Positions 52,989 through 60,688 of a stretch of DNA of 64,000 nt are shown piece by piece. A program made the translations under genes and the position numbers. Under the pieces are notes generated by a model. The model was not told where the DNA came from. It was given only the letters and a program-made list of their open reading frames with translations, and ran no database searches. Location: positions 37,018 to 101,017 of the forward strand of contig JAOAIP010000021.1 in assembly GCA_026414605.1 (NCBI GenBank), in the 5' to 3' direction. The DNA is from Bacteroidia bacterium. Lineage in GTDB: Bacteria; Bacteroidota; Bacteroidia; B-17B0; Aurantibacillaceae. How positions within the stretch are numbered: position 1 is the first letter of the stretch; each line of letters begins with the position of its first letter.

Positions 52989-54872
52989 TTATCTAAAATT
53001 CCAATCTATTTGTAAAAAATAATTCCTTCCTGGCATCGGTCTTTGTGATACTATCATATAAGAAGTATTCAGTATATTATTTATACCAACTATACATTGT
53101 ATAGTATGTCTATAAAATTTAAAATGATACCCTCCTGAAAAATTGATAACAGAATATGGTTTTAACCATTGCAAATTATCTGAAGAAACAAATCGGTAGC
53201 CCACATATTGATAAGTGATTAACGAAATAAAGTTCTTGAATTTGAATTTTGAATATCCATTAATGTTGTAACGTGGTGTATAAATAAGTTGTCTACCAAT
53301 AGATGCATCATTCTCCAAATCTGACTTTTCAATAGTAGATAATACATAAGCAGAACTCATTCCAATTTGCATAAATCCACTTGATGTCTTTACTAATAAA
53401 TAATTATCTGTTTCCGTGCCTCTACTCCATACTGCGGCTATATTTTTTGGAACAGGTTGTCCACTGCCTCCGGGCAACCATATTATCCAATTCTTTGTCC
53501 ACTTGTTAAAAGCCGTCATTTCACTATGAATCTTTAATTTTATGGATGATACTATAAAATCCCACACTATTCCACCTTCATAATGATAGCCACTTTCAGG
53601 TTTTAAATCTTTATTACCACTGCCTTTCCAAAACAAATCATTCAAAGTAGGCAAACGATAAAACAAGGACGCTTGTCCTTTTAATTTCAAAAATGAAAAC
53701 CATTGATATTCAAAACCCACATTTCCTGTAAAAGGTATTTGAGACCTTATATTTGCCCATTCCTTGCGTATAATGATATTGTAACAAAATCCTTTCAAAT
53801 CCTGCTTCCATCCTGCAAATACAGAATGTCTATTCAAATATTCATTGTTCAAATAATTATTAGTCAATGCTAAATTGTAAACCCATTGATGTCCAAAAGA
53901 TAAAGATGCATTGTTTGATATTGAAAAATAACCAATCTCTTCTGTTTGAAACGTATGAACATTACTATAAGAATTAATGCGAGCCAAAGTATCTTTGTAA
54001 TTCAATACATCATTTAAATAACTAAATTTCAAATCCGTTTTTATTTTGTTTTTAGTATAAGTGTATTGAAGTGTATTTCTAAAATTTTTATCCCATTGAT
54101 TGGCAGCGTAATTATTAAAGAAATAATTATTAGGAATATGTCTATTATTCTCATTATACCAAGAATGCCATTGAATATGATGATAAGCATTGAATTGATA
54201 AGATACTCCGCCCATTAATCCTTGAATTGAAAAATCCGCATTCTTTAATTTCAAACTATCACCTATTGAATAATCATTTTTTGAATACACATAATAGGGC
54301 TTTACATAAGTTTGAAATTTTTGCTTTGCAAGATTGATTTTACCAAATAACGAGTAAGTATTAAAACTTCCAAAACGACATTTTATGTCGCTCAAAAATT
54401 GCGACGAAAAAGTATTATCCAATTGGATATTTCCATTTACTGCCCCACTTCCCCACAACGCACTGGATGCCCCATATTCTATATTGATATGATCAAATAA
54501 TGCTGTGATGTATTGCGAAAAATCGGCTTGTCCTAACATAGGATGATTAATATTGACACCATTCCAAAGCACTGCTGTTTGTTGAGCATTTCCCCCACGA
54601 ATAGAAGTAGAAGCAATAGCACCTGGTGCATAATTTTTCACAAACACCGATGTTCCATAATTTAATATGTCTGACACACTATTCATTGAAAAAAATTCTT
54701 TTTGAATACTATCTATTTCTTGTATTTTTTTCCCTGATTGAAAAAAATGATTTTTAAATCTTGATGCAGATACTTCTATTTCTTGTAAATCAATAGTATC
54801 CTTCAAATTTTGAGCAATGCTCAAAAATGAGATAAAAGATAAAATATAAAATATGTAATAAAATTTGTTCAT
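52989..54872 (-). CDS. btuB: TonB-dependent cobalamin receptor BtuB
   Basis: 627 residues from ATG 54872; the ATG at 54899 would add nine residues before a clean signal peptide (NKFYYIFYILSFISFLSIAQ). TonB-box-like DTIDLQEIEVSASRFKNHF, plug domain with VSDILNYGTSVFVKNYAPGA, SIRGGNAQQTAVLWNGVNIN and IEYGASSALWGSGAVNGNIQ, then a barrel ending NYFLQIDWNFR. The plug alone fits many receptors. The cobalamin riboswitch directly upstream makes B12 or a related corrinoid the likely substrate. Confidence 0.88.
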   Translation of the reverse strand: MNKFYYIFYILSFISFLSIAQNLKDTIDLQEIEVSASRFKNHFFQSGKKIQEIDSIQKEFFSMNSVSDILNYGTSVFVKNYAPGAIASTSIRGGNAQQTAVLWNGVNINHPMLGQADFSQYITALFDHINIEYGASSALWGSGAVNGNIQLDNTFSSQFLSDIKCRFGSFNTYSLFGKINLAKQKFQTYVKPYYVYSKNDYSIGDSLKLKNADFSIQGLMGGVSYQFNAYHHIQWHSWYNENNRHIPNNYFFNNYAANQWDKNFRNTLQYTYTKNKIKTDLKFSYLNDVLNYKDTLARINSYSNVHTFQTEEIGYFSISNNASLSFGHQWVYNLALTNNYLNNEYLNRHSVFAGWKQDLKGFCYNIIIRKEWANIRSQIPFTGNVGFEYQWFSFLKLKGQASLFYRLPTLNDLFWKGSGNKDLKPESGYHYEGGIVWDFIVSSIKLKIHSEMTAFNKWTKNWIIWLPGGSGQPVPKNIAAVWSRGTETDNYLLVKTSSGFMQIGMSSAYVLSTIEKSDLENDASIGRQLIYTPRYNINGYSKFKFKNFISLITYQYVGYRFVSSDNLQWLKPYSVINFSGGYHFKFYRHTIQCIVGINNILNTSYMIVSQRPMPGRNYFLQIDWNFR

Positions 54873-54873
54873 T

Positions 54874-54903
54874 GCAAATGATGTAATGAGAATAATCATT
54901 TGC
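54874..54903 (-). promoter_or_regulatory. Hairpin directly before the btuB start
   Basis: On the minus strand GCAAATGAT pairs with ATCATTTGC over a 12-nt loop. The hairpin ends one nt before the ATG at 54872, so it could hide the translation start region. Confidence 0.5.
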
Positions 54904-54909
54904 AGTTTG

Positions 54910-54960
54910 CGGGAATAAAAACTACCTAAAATTAAGATAGTTGCGTGCTTTTGTTCCCGA
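54910..54960 (-). promoter_or_regulatory. Long leader hairpin between riboswitch and btuB (possible expression platform)
   Basis: Inner stem AACTATCT/AGGTAGTT (54920-54942) and outer stem CGGGAACAAAA/TTTTATTCCCG (54910-54920 with 54950-54960). The U-run after the inner stem is short (TTTT), so termination is possible but not strong. Confidence 0.45.
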
Positions 54961-54976
54961 AAGCCGCAATGTAGAT

Positions 54977-55152
54977 GCTACTAAGGCAGGTCTTCCGACT
55001 TGTTCCTCTTTGGTCGCCTTCGCATTCCAATTATAGAACACTGGCAAGAAACATTGACCAAAGAATTTTATGGAACTCACGGCTGCGGGCACAGTTCAGG
55101 ACTTTCACCTGATTCCCTTTTAATTCTCATTGTAATGAGAAACCCTAATAGC
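54977..55152 (-). ncRNA. Cobalamin (adenosylcobalamin-type) riboswitch
   Basis: Read on the minus strand it carries the conserved core: AGGGAATCAGGTGAAAGTCC, TGAACTGTGCCCGCAGCCGT, then TTGCCAGTGTTCT, GCGAAGGCG and the closing GTCGGAAGACCTGCC. The P1 stem is formed by GCTATTAGG at the 5' end (55144-55152) and CCTTAGTAGC at the 3' end (54977-54986). In such leaders bound cobalamin shuts off the downstream uptake gene; here that is btuB about 105 nt further on. Confidence 0.93.
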
Positions 55153-55157
55153 AGGGG

Positions 55158-55165
55158 CAAATTTA
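55158..55165 (-). promoter_or_regulatory. Promoter -7 element of the cobalamin locus (TAAATTTG)
   Basis: Minus-strand TAAATTTG, an exact TAnnTTTG match. Its position would place the transcript start at about 55152, right at the riboswitch P1 stem. Confidence 0.65.
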
Positions 55166-55356
55166 CTTATTTTTTTATTAGGGATATTAAAATAAATTTT
55201 CGTTATAATTTATGCATAAAACATCGCACAACATATTAAAAGAAAAATTCACACAATGAAGTAAAGATACATTTAGGACAATCAAATATGTGCACTCTGC
55301 ATAACAACACTATCTCAAACCTATTTTATTCTAAATCACATACTCTTTTTAATTCC

Positions 55357-55364
55357 TATCTTTG
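55357..55364 (+). promoter_or_regulatory. Bacteroidota -7 promoter element (TATCTTTG)
   Basis: Exact TAnnTTTG match 20 nt before the ABC exporter ATG. Confidence 0.6.
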
Positions 55365-55384
55365 CAGCAAATAAAATGATTTAA

Positions 55385-57235
55385 ATGGCAAAGTCAGCAT
55401 TAAGAGTAAAAAGTAAAGATAAAGACGATATTCCAAAAGCAGAATTAACTTGGGAAAACATTAAAAAATCCTTTTATTTATTAAGTTATTTAGAAAATGA
55501 AAAATGGAAGTTTTTTGCAGGAATGTTTTTTTTATTTGGCACCGCATCGGTAGGATTAGTATTTCCTTTGGTTTCCGGAAAAATGATAGGATATTTTGGT
55601 GAAACAGGTCTATCTGCCGAAGAAATGAGACATCAATTATTTGAAGTAGGAAAAATTTTATTACTAATTTTGATTTTGCAAGGTTTTTTCTCTTTTATGC
55701 GTGTATACTTTTTTTCACAAGTTACAGAAAGTATTTTGAAAAAATTGCGTGACGATGCTTTTAGTAGAATTATTCGTATGCCAATGGATTTTTTTTACAA
55801 CAACCAAAGTGCAGAGTTAAGCAGTCGTATTGCCACCGATATTAATGTTATATCCGATGCTTTTACAATCAATGTTGCAGAATTTATTCGGCAATCCATT
55901 ATTGGCGTTGGTGGAATTATTCTTTTATTTTATTATACTTCTTGGGAAATCATTAAATGGTTTTTATTGATGGTGCCATTGTTGATTGTTATTACTTTAA
56001 TTTTCGGAAAAAGAATTAGAAGTTTTTCAAAACAATTTCAAGATTTAATTGCAGAAAGCAATGTGATAGTAGGCGAAGCATTTACAGGTATATTAAATGT
56101 AAAATCTTTTACTAATGAATGGTATGAAGTAAAACGATATACCGAAAAAACAACTAACATTCGTCAAAAGGGCATAAAATATGGCATTTTGAGAGGTATA
56201 TTTTTTGCATTCATCATTTCTGTGATTTTTGGAACGGTGTTTTTTATTTTATGGAAAATGTTGTTATTAAAAAACGATGGTATTATTACAGCAGAACAAT
56301 TTGGAAAGTTTATGATGCTTTCATTATTTGTTGCAGGTTCATTAGGAGGATTGCCTGAACAAATTGCATCCATTCAAAGAGCATTGGGAGCAAACGATAG
56401 ATTACTACAATTATTACACAAAGATATAGAAACTATTGATATTCAACCCAAGCAAAATCTCAAATTACCAAGAGTATTAAAAGGAGACATTGTATTTGAA
56501 AATGTCTACTTTGCATATCCATCAAGAAAAGAGTTCCAAGTATTACAAGATATTTCATTTACTATCCAAGCAGGACAAAAAATTGCACTGGTAGGAAGCA
56601 GTGGTAGTGGAAAAAGTACCATTGCTCAATTATTATTGAGATTTTATGAACCGGATAAAGGAAATATCTATGTAGATGGAAAAAATTATAGTACTTACGA
56701 TTTGACCTTTTATAGACAGCACATTGCTATTGTTCCCCAAGATACAATGTTATTTGGTGGAACAATTTACGATAATATCAAATACGGAAATGTATTTGCT
56801 ACTGAAGAAGAAATTATTGATGCCGCCAAAAAAGCCAATGCTTATGATTTTATTATGCAGTTTCCTGACAAATTTAATACTATTGTAGGAGATAGAGGCA
56901 TTCAATTATCAGGTGGTCAAAGGCAAAGAATTGCTATTGCACGAGCCATCCTTCGCAACCCAACAATACTCATTTTAGATGAAGCAACATCTAATCTGGA
57001 TGCCGAAAGTGAAAATATTGTTCAAGAAGCATTAGAAACATTAATGAAAGACAGAACATCTATTATCATTGCTCATCGCTTATCTACTATCAAAAATGCT
57101 GATAATATCATTGTATTACAAAATGGTAAAATTGTTCAACAAGGTAACTACGCAGAACTGATGAAAGACACTACCGGATTTTTTTATTCCTTAAATAAAC
57201 TACAAATTGAAACAAACGTTATTTTTAATGATTAG
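55385..57235 (+). CDS. ABC exporter, fused membrane and ATPase domains (MsbA-like)
   Basis: 616 residues. A type I exporter membrane domain of six helices (about 40-340) followed by an ATPase domain: Walker A VGSSGSGKSTIAQLLLRF, Q-loop IVPQDTMLFGGTIYDNIKYG, signature QLSGGQRQRIAIARAI, Walker B with LILDEATSNLD, and H-loop IIAHRLSTIKNADN. Works as a homodimer. The sequence resembles lipid and peptide exporters of the MsbA/ABCB10 group; the substrate is not deducible. It stands alone with its own promoter. Confidence 0.93.
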   Translation: MAKSALRVKSKDKDDIPKAELTWENIKKSFYLLSYLENEKWKFFAGMFFLFGTASVGLVFPLVSGKMIGYFGETGLSAEEMRHQLFEVGKILLLILILQGFFSFMRVYFFSQVTESILKKLRDDAFSRIIRMPMDFFYNNQSAELSSRIATDINVISDAFTINVAEFIRQSIIGVGGIILLFYYTSWEIIKWFLLMVPLLIVITLIFGKRIRSFSKQFQDLIAESNVIVGEAFTGILNVKSFTNEWYEVKRYTEKTTNIRQKGIKYGILRGIFFAFIISVIFGTVFFILWKMLLLKNDGIITAEQFGKFMMLSLFVAGSLGGLPEQIASIQRALGANDRLLQLLHKDIETIDIQPKQNLKLPRVLKGDIVFENVYFAYPSRKEFQVLQDISFTIQAGQKIALVGSSGSGKSTIAQLLLRFYEPDKGNIYVDGKNYSTYDLTFYRQHIAIVPQDTMLFGGTIYDNIKYGNVFATEEEIIDAAKKANAYDFIMQFPDKFNTIVGDRGIQLSGGQRQRIAIARAILRNPTILILDEATSNLDAESENIVQEALETLMKDRTSIIIAHRLSTIKNADNIIVLQNGKIVQQGNYAELMKDTTGFFYSLNKLQIETNVIFND

Positions 57236-57360
57236 TAGTTAATGCTTAATTTTTGTAGTTAGCGATTAGTTGAAAAAATTCATTTTAAAACATAAATTTC
57301 TCACAATAACAAATATACAACAAAATATAATAATTTCAAACTAAAAATTTTTATCAAGCA

Positions 57361-58503
57361 ATGTATCCAAAAGTTTACTTAAAAAAAGAAGAATTTTTTC
57401 ATAGAAAGCATCCTTGGATTTTTTCGGGAGCATTAGAAAAATTAAACAATCAATGGCACAATAGCCCCGTATATGTTTGCAATCAAAAAGGACAAGTAGT
57501 AGCAACTGGTTATTATCAAAACAGTAGCATTGCTGTCAAGATATTAAGTTTTAAGGAAGAAATTATTAACCTTGACTTTTGGATAAAAAAAATTGAAAAT
57601 GCTTATCATTACAGACAACATATAAATGCTTTTAATTCAACCACAAATGCCTATCGTTTGATATTTGCAGAAGCCGATGAAATCCCAGGACTAATCATTG
57701 ATAATTACAATGGATATTTTGTTTTTCAAGCACATACTGAATTTATTTATCAACAAAAAGCCCATATAATTCAAGCCCTTCAATATGTATTTAAAGAACA
57801 CTATAAATCCATTTATGATGTTTCTGAATGGTGTAAAGACCAAGAAAATCAAGACATTCCAAATGACACTATTATTTTAGAAAATGGATTACAATTTTAT
57901 GTCAATTGGAGAGAAGGGCAAAAGACAGGTTTCTTTTTAGATCAAAAAAATAACAGACAATGTTTAAGAATGTATTCAAAAGGCAAAGTAGTATTAAATA
58001 CATTTGCCTATTCAGGGGGATTTTCGGTCTATGCAGCAGCAGGACAATGCAAAGAAGTACATTCTGTAGATAGTTCAGAAAAAGCCATAGAGTGGGCAAA
58101 AAGAAATATGCACTTAAACGGCTTTGATTCTATCCATCAATCTTATGTAGCAGATGTATTTGAGTTTTTGAAAAATGTTGAGAAAGACAAATACGATATT
58201 ATCGTATTAGATCCTCCTGCGTTTGCAAAGAGCGTACATCATAAACACACGGCTGTTCAAGCATATAAGCGTTTAAATACATTAGCATTACAAAAAATAA
58301 AAAGTGGTGGATTTTTGTTTACCTTTTCTTGTTCTGGTGTAGTGGATAAACAATTATTTTATAATACTATTTTTGCGGCTTGCTTTGAAAGTAAACGTAA
58401 AATAAAGATATTAGAATATCTTCACTTACCTGCTGATCATCCTGTTATTCCTAATTTTCCAGAAGGCGAGTATTTAAAAGGAATGGTATTATATGTTGAA
58501 TAA
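57361..58503 (+). CDS. RlmI-like 23S rRNA cytosine methyltransferase (PUA plus SAM domain)
   Basis: 380 residues. An N-terminal PUA domain (about 1-70, with FHRKHPWIFSGALEKLN), a linker domain with YRLIFAEADEIPGLIIDNYN, and a SAM-dependent methyltransferase domain: REGQKTGFFLDQKNNRQ, VLNTFAYSGGFSVYAAAG (SAM motif I), YDIIVLDPPAFAKS (motif IV) and FLFTFSCSGVV with the candidate catalytic Cys. This is the RlmI layout (m5C1962 in E. coli 23S rRNA). The exact target base is inferred by family. Confidence 0.88.
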   Translation: MYPKVYLKKEEFFHRKHPWIFSGALEKLNNQWHNSPVYVCNQKGQVVATGYYQNSSIAVKILSFKEEIINLDFWIKKIENAYHYRQHINAFNSTTNAYRLIFAEADEIPGLIIDNYNGYFVFQAHTEFIYQQKAHIIQALQYVFKEHYKSIYDVSEWCKDQENQDIPNDTIILENGLQFYVNWREGQKTGFFLDQKNNRQCLRMYSKGKVVLNTFAYSGGFSVYAAAGQCKEVHSVDSSEKAIEWAKRNMHLNGFDSIHQSYVADVFEFLKNVEKDKYDIIVLDPPAFAKSVHHKHTAVQAYKRLNTLALQKIKSGGFLFTFSCSGVVDKQLFYNTIFAACFESKRKIKILEYLHLPADHPVIPNFPEGEYLKGMVLYVE

Positions 58504-58573
58504 TAAAACTAAACAGACCAGAATTGAAGCATTTAATAAATTTAATTTTCTATACAATTTTAATTTAAAACAA

Positions 58574-58607
58574 AAAATGGCTTTCATAAATGAATGAAAG
58601 CCATTTT
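58574..58607. terminator. Bidirectional terminator, perfect 14-bp stem
   Basis: AAAATGGCTTTCAT (58574-58587) pairs perfectly with ATGAAAGCCATTTT (58594-58607) over the loop AAATGA. It separates the methyltransferase gene from the converging small cysteine-rich gene. Confidence 0.85.
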
Positions 58608-58629
58608 ATCATAATTAAGAACTAATGGA

Positions 58630-58887
58630 TTATTTTCCTTGTTCGTTGGCTGGTTTAGTTTCTTCGTGTTTTTCACCTTTTTTGCAGCATGCTTTTTTAG
58701 TATCTTTTGCTTCGGCTTTGCAGCAAGATTTTTCTTTGCTACAATCTTTACCTTCTTTTTTGCATTTTTCTTTGCATTCTTTACTGCATTTTTTGTCTTT
58801 GTCATCACCGCATTTAGCGTTGATAGCCATTGCATTTGTTCCAGCGATAAAACCGCCGATTGCTACAATCATTAATAATTTTTTCAT
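58630..58887 (-). CDS. Small secreted cysteine/lysine-rich protein, possible metal binder
   Basis: 85 residues with a signal peptide (KKLLMIVAIGGFIAGTNAMA). The mature ~63 residues hold nine cysteines and many lysines and glutamates: KCGDDKDKKCSKECKEKCKK, DCSKEKSCCKAEAKDTK, ACCKKGEKHEE. C-x3-C spacings and two CC pairs suggest metal binding or disulfides, but I know no named family. The minus-strand promoter box at 58908-58915 and the following terminator make a complete one-gene unit. A 83-residue Lys-rich frame at 58584-58835 is a shadow of this gene. Confidence 0.8.
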   Translation of the reverse strand: MKKLLMIVAIGGFIAGTNAMAINAKCGDDKDKKCSKECKEKCKKEGKDCSKEKSCCKAEAKDTKKACCKKGEKHEETKPANEQGK

Positions 58888-59223
58888 ATACTTAAATTTT
58901 ATTGACGCAAATATAAATAAAATTTATTGCATTTTAGTTGTTAAAAAATACATAATTTTTATTAAAATTTAATTTCTATTGAATTACCTCAAAAAAACAT
59001 AAAGGTTACAAAGAAAAAAATATACAAAACTCACAAAGATATTGGTGAGTAAAAAATTTTTTGATTAGAAAAATTTTAAATCACTTTATCGCAAAATATT
59101 CCTTTCTACTTTCATACTTAAAACTTTTTACCAATAAGTAGTAAAATTAAAACCCCAATAACTTCCAATTACAAAAATTAAATTTCCGATATCCTTTGAG
59201 ATTTTAAAATGAAACCTAAAAAC
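58888..59223. other. Intergenic stretch before the EamA gene end
   Basis: 336 bp, AT-rich. Near 59102-59140 there is an ACTTT-type tract (CTTTCTACTTTCATACTTAA) of the same kind as at 46730 and 52940, and a cacaaag-type tract near 59030. No gene seen. Confidence 0.5.
58908..58915 (-). promoter_or_regulatory. Bacteroidota -7 promoter element (TATATTTG)
   Basis: Minus-strand TATATTTG, 20 nt before the ATG of the cysteine-rich protein. Exact consensus. Confidence 0.65.
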
Positions 59224-60090
59224 TTATGAATATCTTTTCTTAAAATAAGCATTCAAGAAAATAGACAATAAAATCAACAATAATCCCACATAAAAACCAA
59301 AATGTAAATACTTGTTTTCTTTATAAATAAGCATTGCCCATATTATCCCATAAATACTTTCTAAATTAACTGTCAAATTTATCGTATAGGGACTAATATG
59401 TCTTGTCAAATCAATAGCCACTATAAAAGGAATAGCAGTACAAACATAAGACAACAAAGACAATCCAATAAAATTAGTACTATCTACCTTAAAAAAATGA
59501 CCATTAAAATATCCTCCTACATACAAAAAAATACTCAATACTATCCACCCAAAAAATAATTCATAAGTGGATATTTGAACAGAAGAAACTTCTCGGGCTA
59601 ATAAACTATTTAATACCGAAAATACCGAAGACAATACTGCTGCCAATAGTCCTAATATCAACCCCCATTTATATTCCAAAGACAAAGAAAAAATAATTGA
59701 AATCCCTATCATTACCAAAATACCCAACAATAATTCATACACTTTAATTTTTCTTTTGTAAAAAACCGGTTCAATAATAGATGTAAACAAAGTCGCCGAT
59801 GAAAAAGCCGCCATCGTGATAGAGATATTAGAAACCTTAATCGCTCCATAAAAACAAACCCAATGAAAAGCAATCAAAGATCCTATTAAAACCATCTTAA
59901 ATAAGTGTTTTCTCTGCGGGAATGCATCTGCTTTTTTTTGAAAATATAAATATCCAAATAATACAGGCACAATCATCGTCAATCGCCACCAAACTAATTG
60001 CCAAGCATCTAAGGTAATATATCTACCCAACACAGGCGTAAATCCCCATACAAAAACAATAAAATGCAATATCAAAAAATACCTTATCAT
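59224..60090 (-). CDS. EamA/DMT-superfamily transporter
   Basis: 288 residues, ten predicted membrane helices in two EamA halves (HFIVFVWGFTPVLGRYITLD, LIAFHWVCFYGAIKVSNISI, and in the second half AIDLTRHISPYTINLTVNLE and IYGIIWAMLIYKEN). Members export or take up small metabolites; the substrate is unknown. A TATTTTTG box lies 40 nt upstream on the minus strand. Confidence 0.88.
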   Translation of the reverse strand: MIRYFLILHFIVFVWGFTPVLGRYITLDAWQLVWWRLTMIVPVLFGYLYFQKKADAFPQRKHLFKMVLIGSLIAFHWVCFYGAIKVSNISITMAAFSSATLFTSIIEPVFYKRKIKVYELLLGILVMIGISIIFSLSLEYKWGLILGLLAAVLSSVFSVLNSLLAREVSSVQISTYELFFGWIVLSIFLYVGGYFNGHFFKVDSTNFIGLSLLSYVCTAIPFIVAIDLTRHISPYTINLTVNLESIYGIIWAMLIYKENKYLHFGFYVGLLLILLSIFLNAYFKKRYS

Positions 60091-60129
60091 TTATGAAACA
60101 ATATTTTTTATTAACTTTAATTTTTCCGG

Positions 60130-60137
60130 CAAAAATA
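60130..60137 (-). promoter_or_regulatory. Bacteroidota -7 promoter element (TATTTTTG)
   Basis: Exact minus-strand TAnnTTTG match upstream of the EamA gene. Confidence 0.55.
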
Positions 60138-60303
60138 CACTAACTAATACTATAATAATAATAATATATTATTTAGAGACCTTAAATTAAACCATAAATG
60201 GTATAAAAAATTCACGCAAAGAACATAAAGTAAATATATGGATATGTAATTAAAAAAATGCTATTGCGAACATTATGCAACCTTGGTGTTCTTTTTGAAA
60301 AAT

Positions 60304-60466
60304 CACTATTGTCCAAAATAATTGTTAATAAAAAAATTACAAAATTGATTATCATAAATTAAATTTTGAAAGATTGAATAAGAAACCCCTCTTTTTTCAT
60401 CTCTGATTTTCATTATTACTATTGATATTTTTCATATAATATCAAAAAACACTTTGGACAATAGTG
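60304..60466. mobile_element. MITE-like element, 163 bp, 14-bp perfect terminal inverted repeats, 5-bp target duplication
   Basis: CACTATTGTCCAAA at 60304-60317 is the exact reverse complement of TTTGGACAATAGTG at 60453-60466. The flanks are AAAAT at 60299-60303 and again AAAAT at 60467-60471, as expected for a 5-bp target site duplication (AT-rich, so chance is possible for this part). The interior is AT-rich and has no coding capacity, so any transposition must use a transposase in trans. Confidence 0.75.
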
Positions 60467-60530
60467 AAAATCATAAGCAAAAAACATTATCTTTTCTATT
60501 TTTCTATTTCCAAATTAATGAATTTAAAAC

Positions 60531-60560
60531 AAAAAACCCCGGATTGAACCGAGGTTTTTT
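60531..60560 (-). terminator. Minus-strand terminator after the 5S rRNA fragment
   Basis: On the minus strand ACCTCGG pairs with CCGGGGT (one U-G pair) over the loop TTCAAT and is followed by T6. It is the expected rrn-operon terminator position. Confidence 0.75.
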
Positions 60561-60569
60561 ATTTTGAAA

Positions 60570-60597
60570 GTTGGTGCTGACCTACTCTCCCATGTCT
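60570..60597 (-). rRNA. 3'-terminal remnant of a 5S rRNA gene (about 26-28 nt)
   Basis: The minus strand reads ATGGGAGAGTAGGTCAGC followed by ACCAAC, which matches the conserved GGGAGAGTAGGTC...GCC end of bacterial 5S rRNA and is followed by a terminator. Upstream on that strand (60598 onward) the sequence no longer resembles 5S, and no 23S precedes it. So only the tail of the gene is here. Confidence 0.65.
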
Positions 60598-60688
60598 GTA
60601 GAAATCATCTAATATCAATTATGTTGTTCTGTTTGTTTTGCTGTTTGCACTTTTATGATGTTTGAGCGGTCGATTGAATCAAGAAAAT

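Larger units (their letters stand above)
60091..60688. other. Intergenic stretch with MITE-like element and 5S rRNA remnant
   Basis: 598 bp without a protein gene. It holds the EamA promoter, a 163-bp element with terminal inverted repeats, a terminator and a 5S rRNA 3' fragment, each listed separately. Confidence 0.7.

Noticed and set aside
58584..58835. Lys-rich 83-residue frame
   Set aside because: It is the shifted frame of the cysteine-rich gene at 58630-58887, which has the signal peptide and the promoter.
60536..60556. tRNA T-arm-like sequence (GGTTCAATCC on the minus strand)
   Set aside because: It lies in a stem-loop followed by T6, right after the 5S remnant. No acceptor, D or anticodon arms can be found, so it is a terminator.
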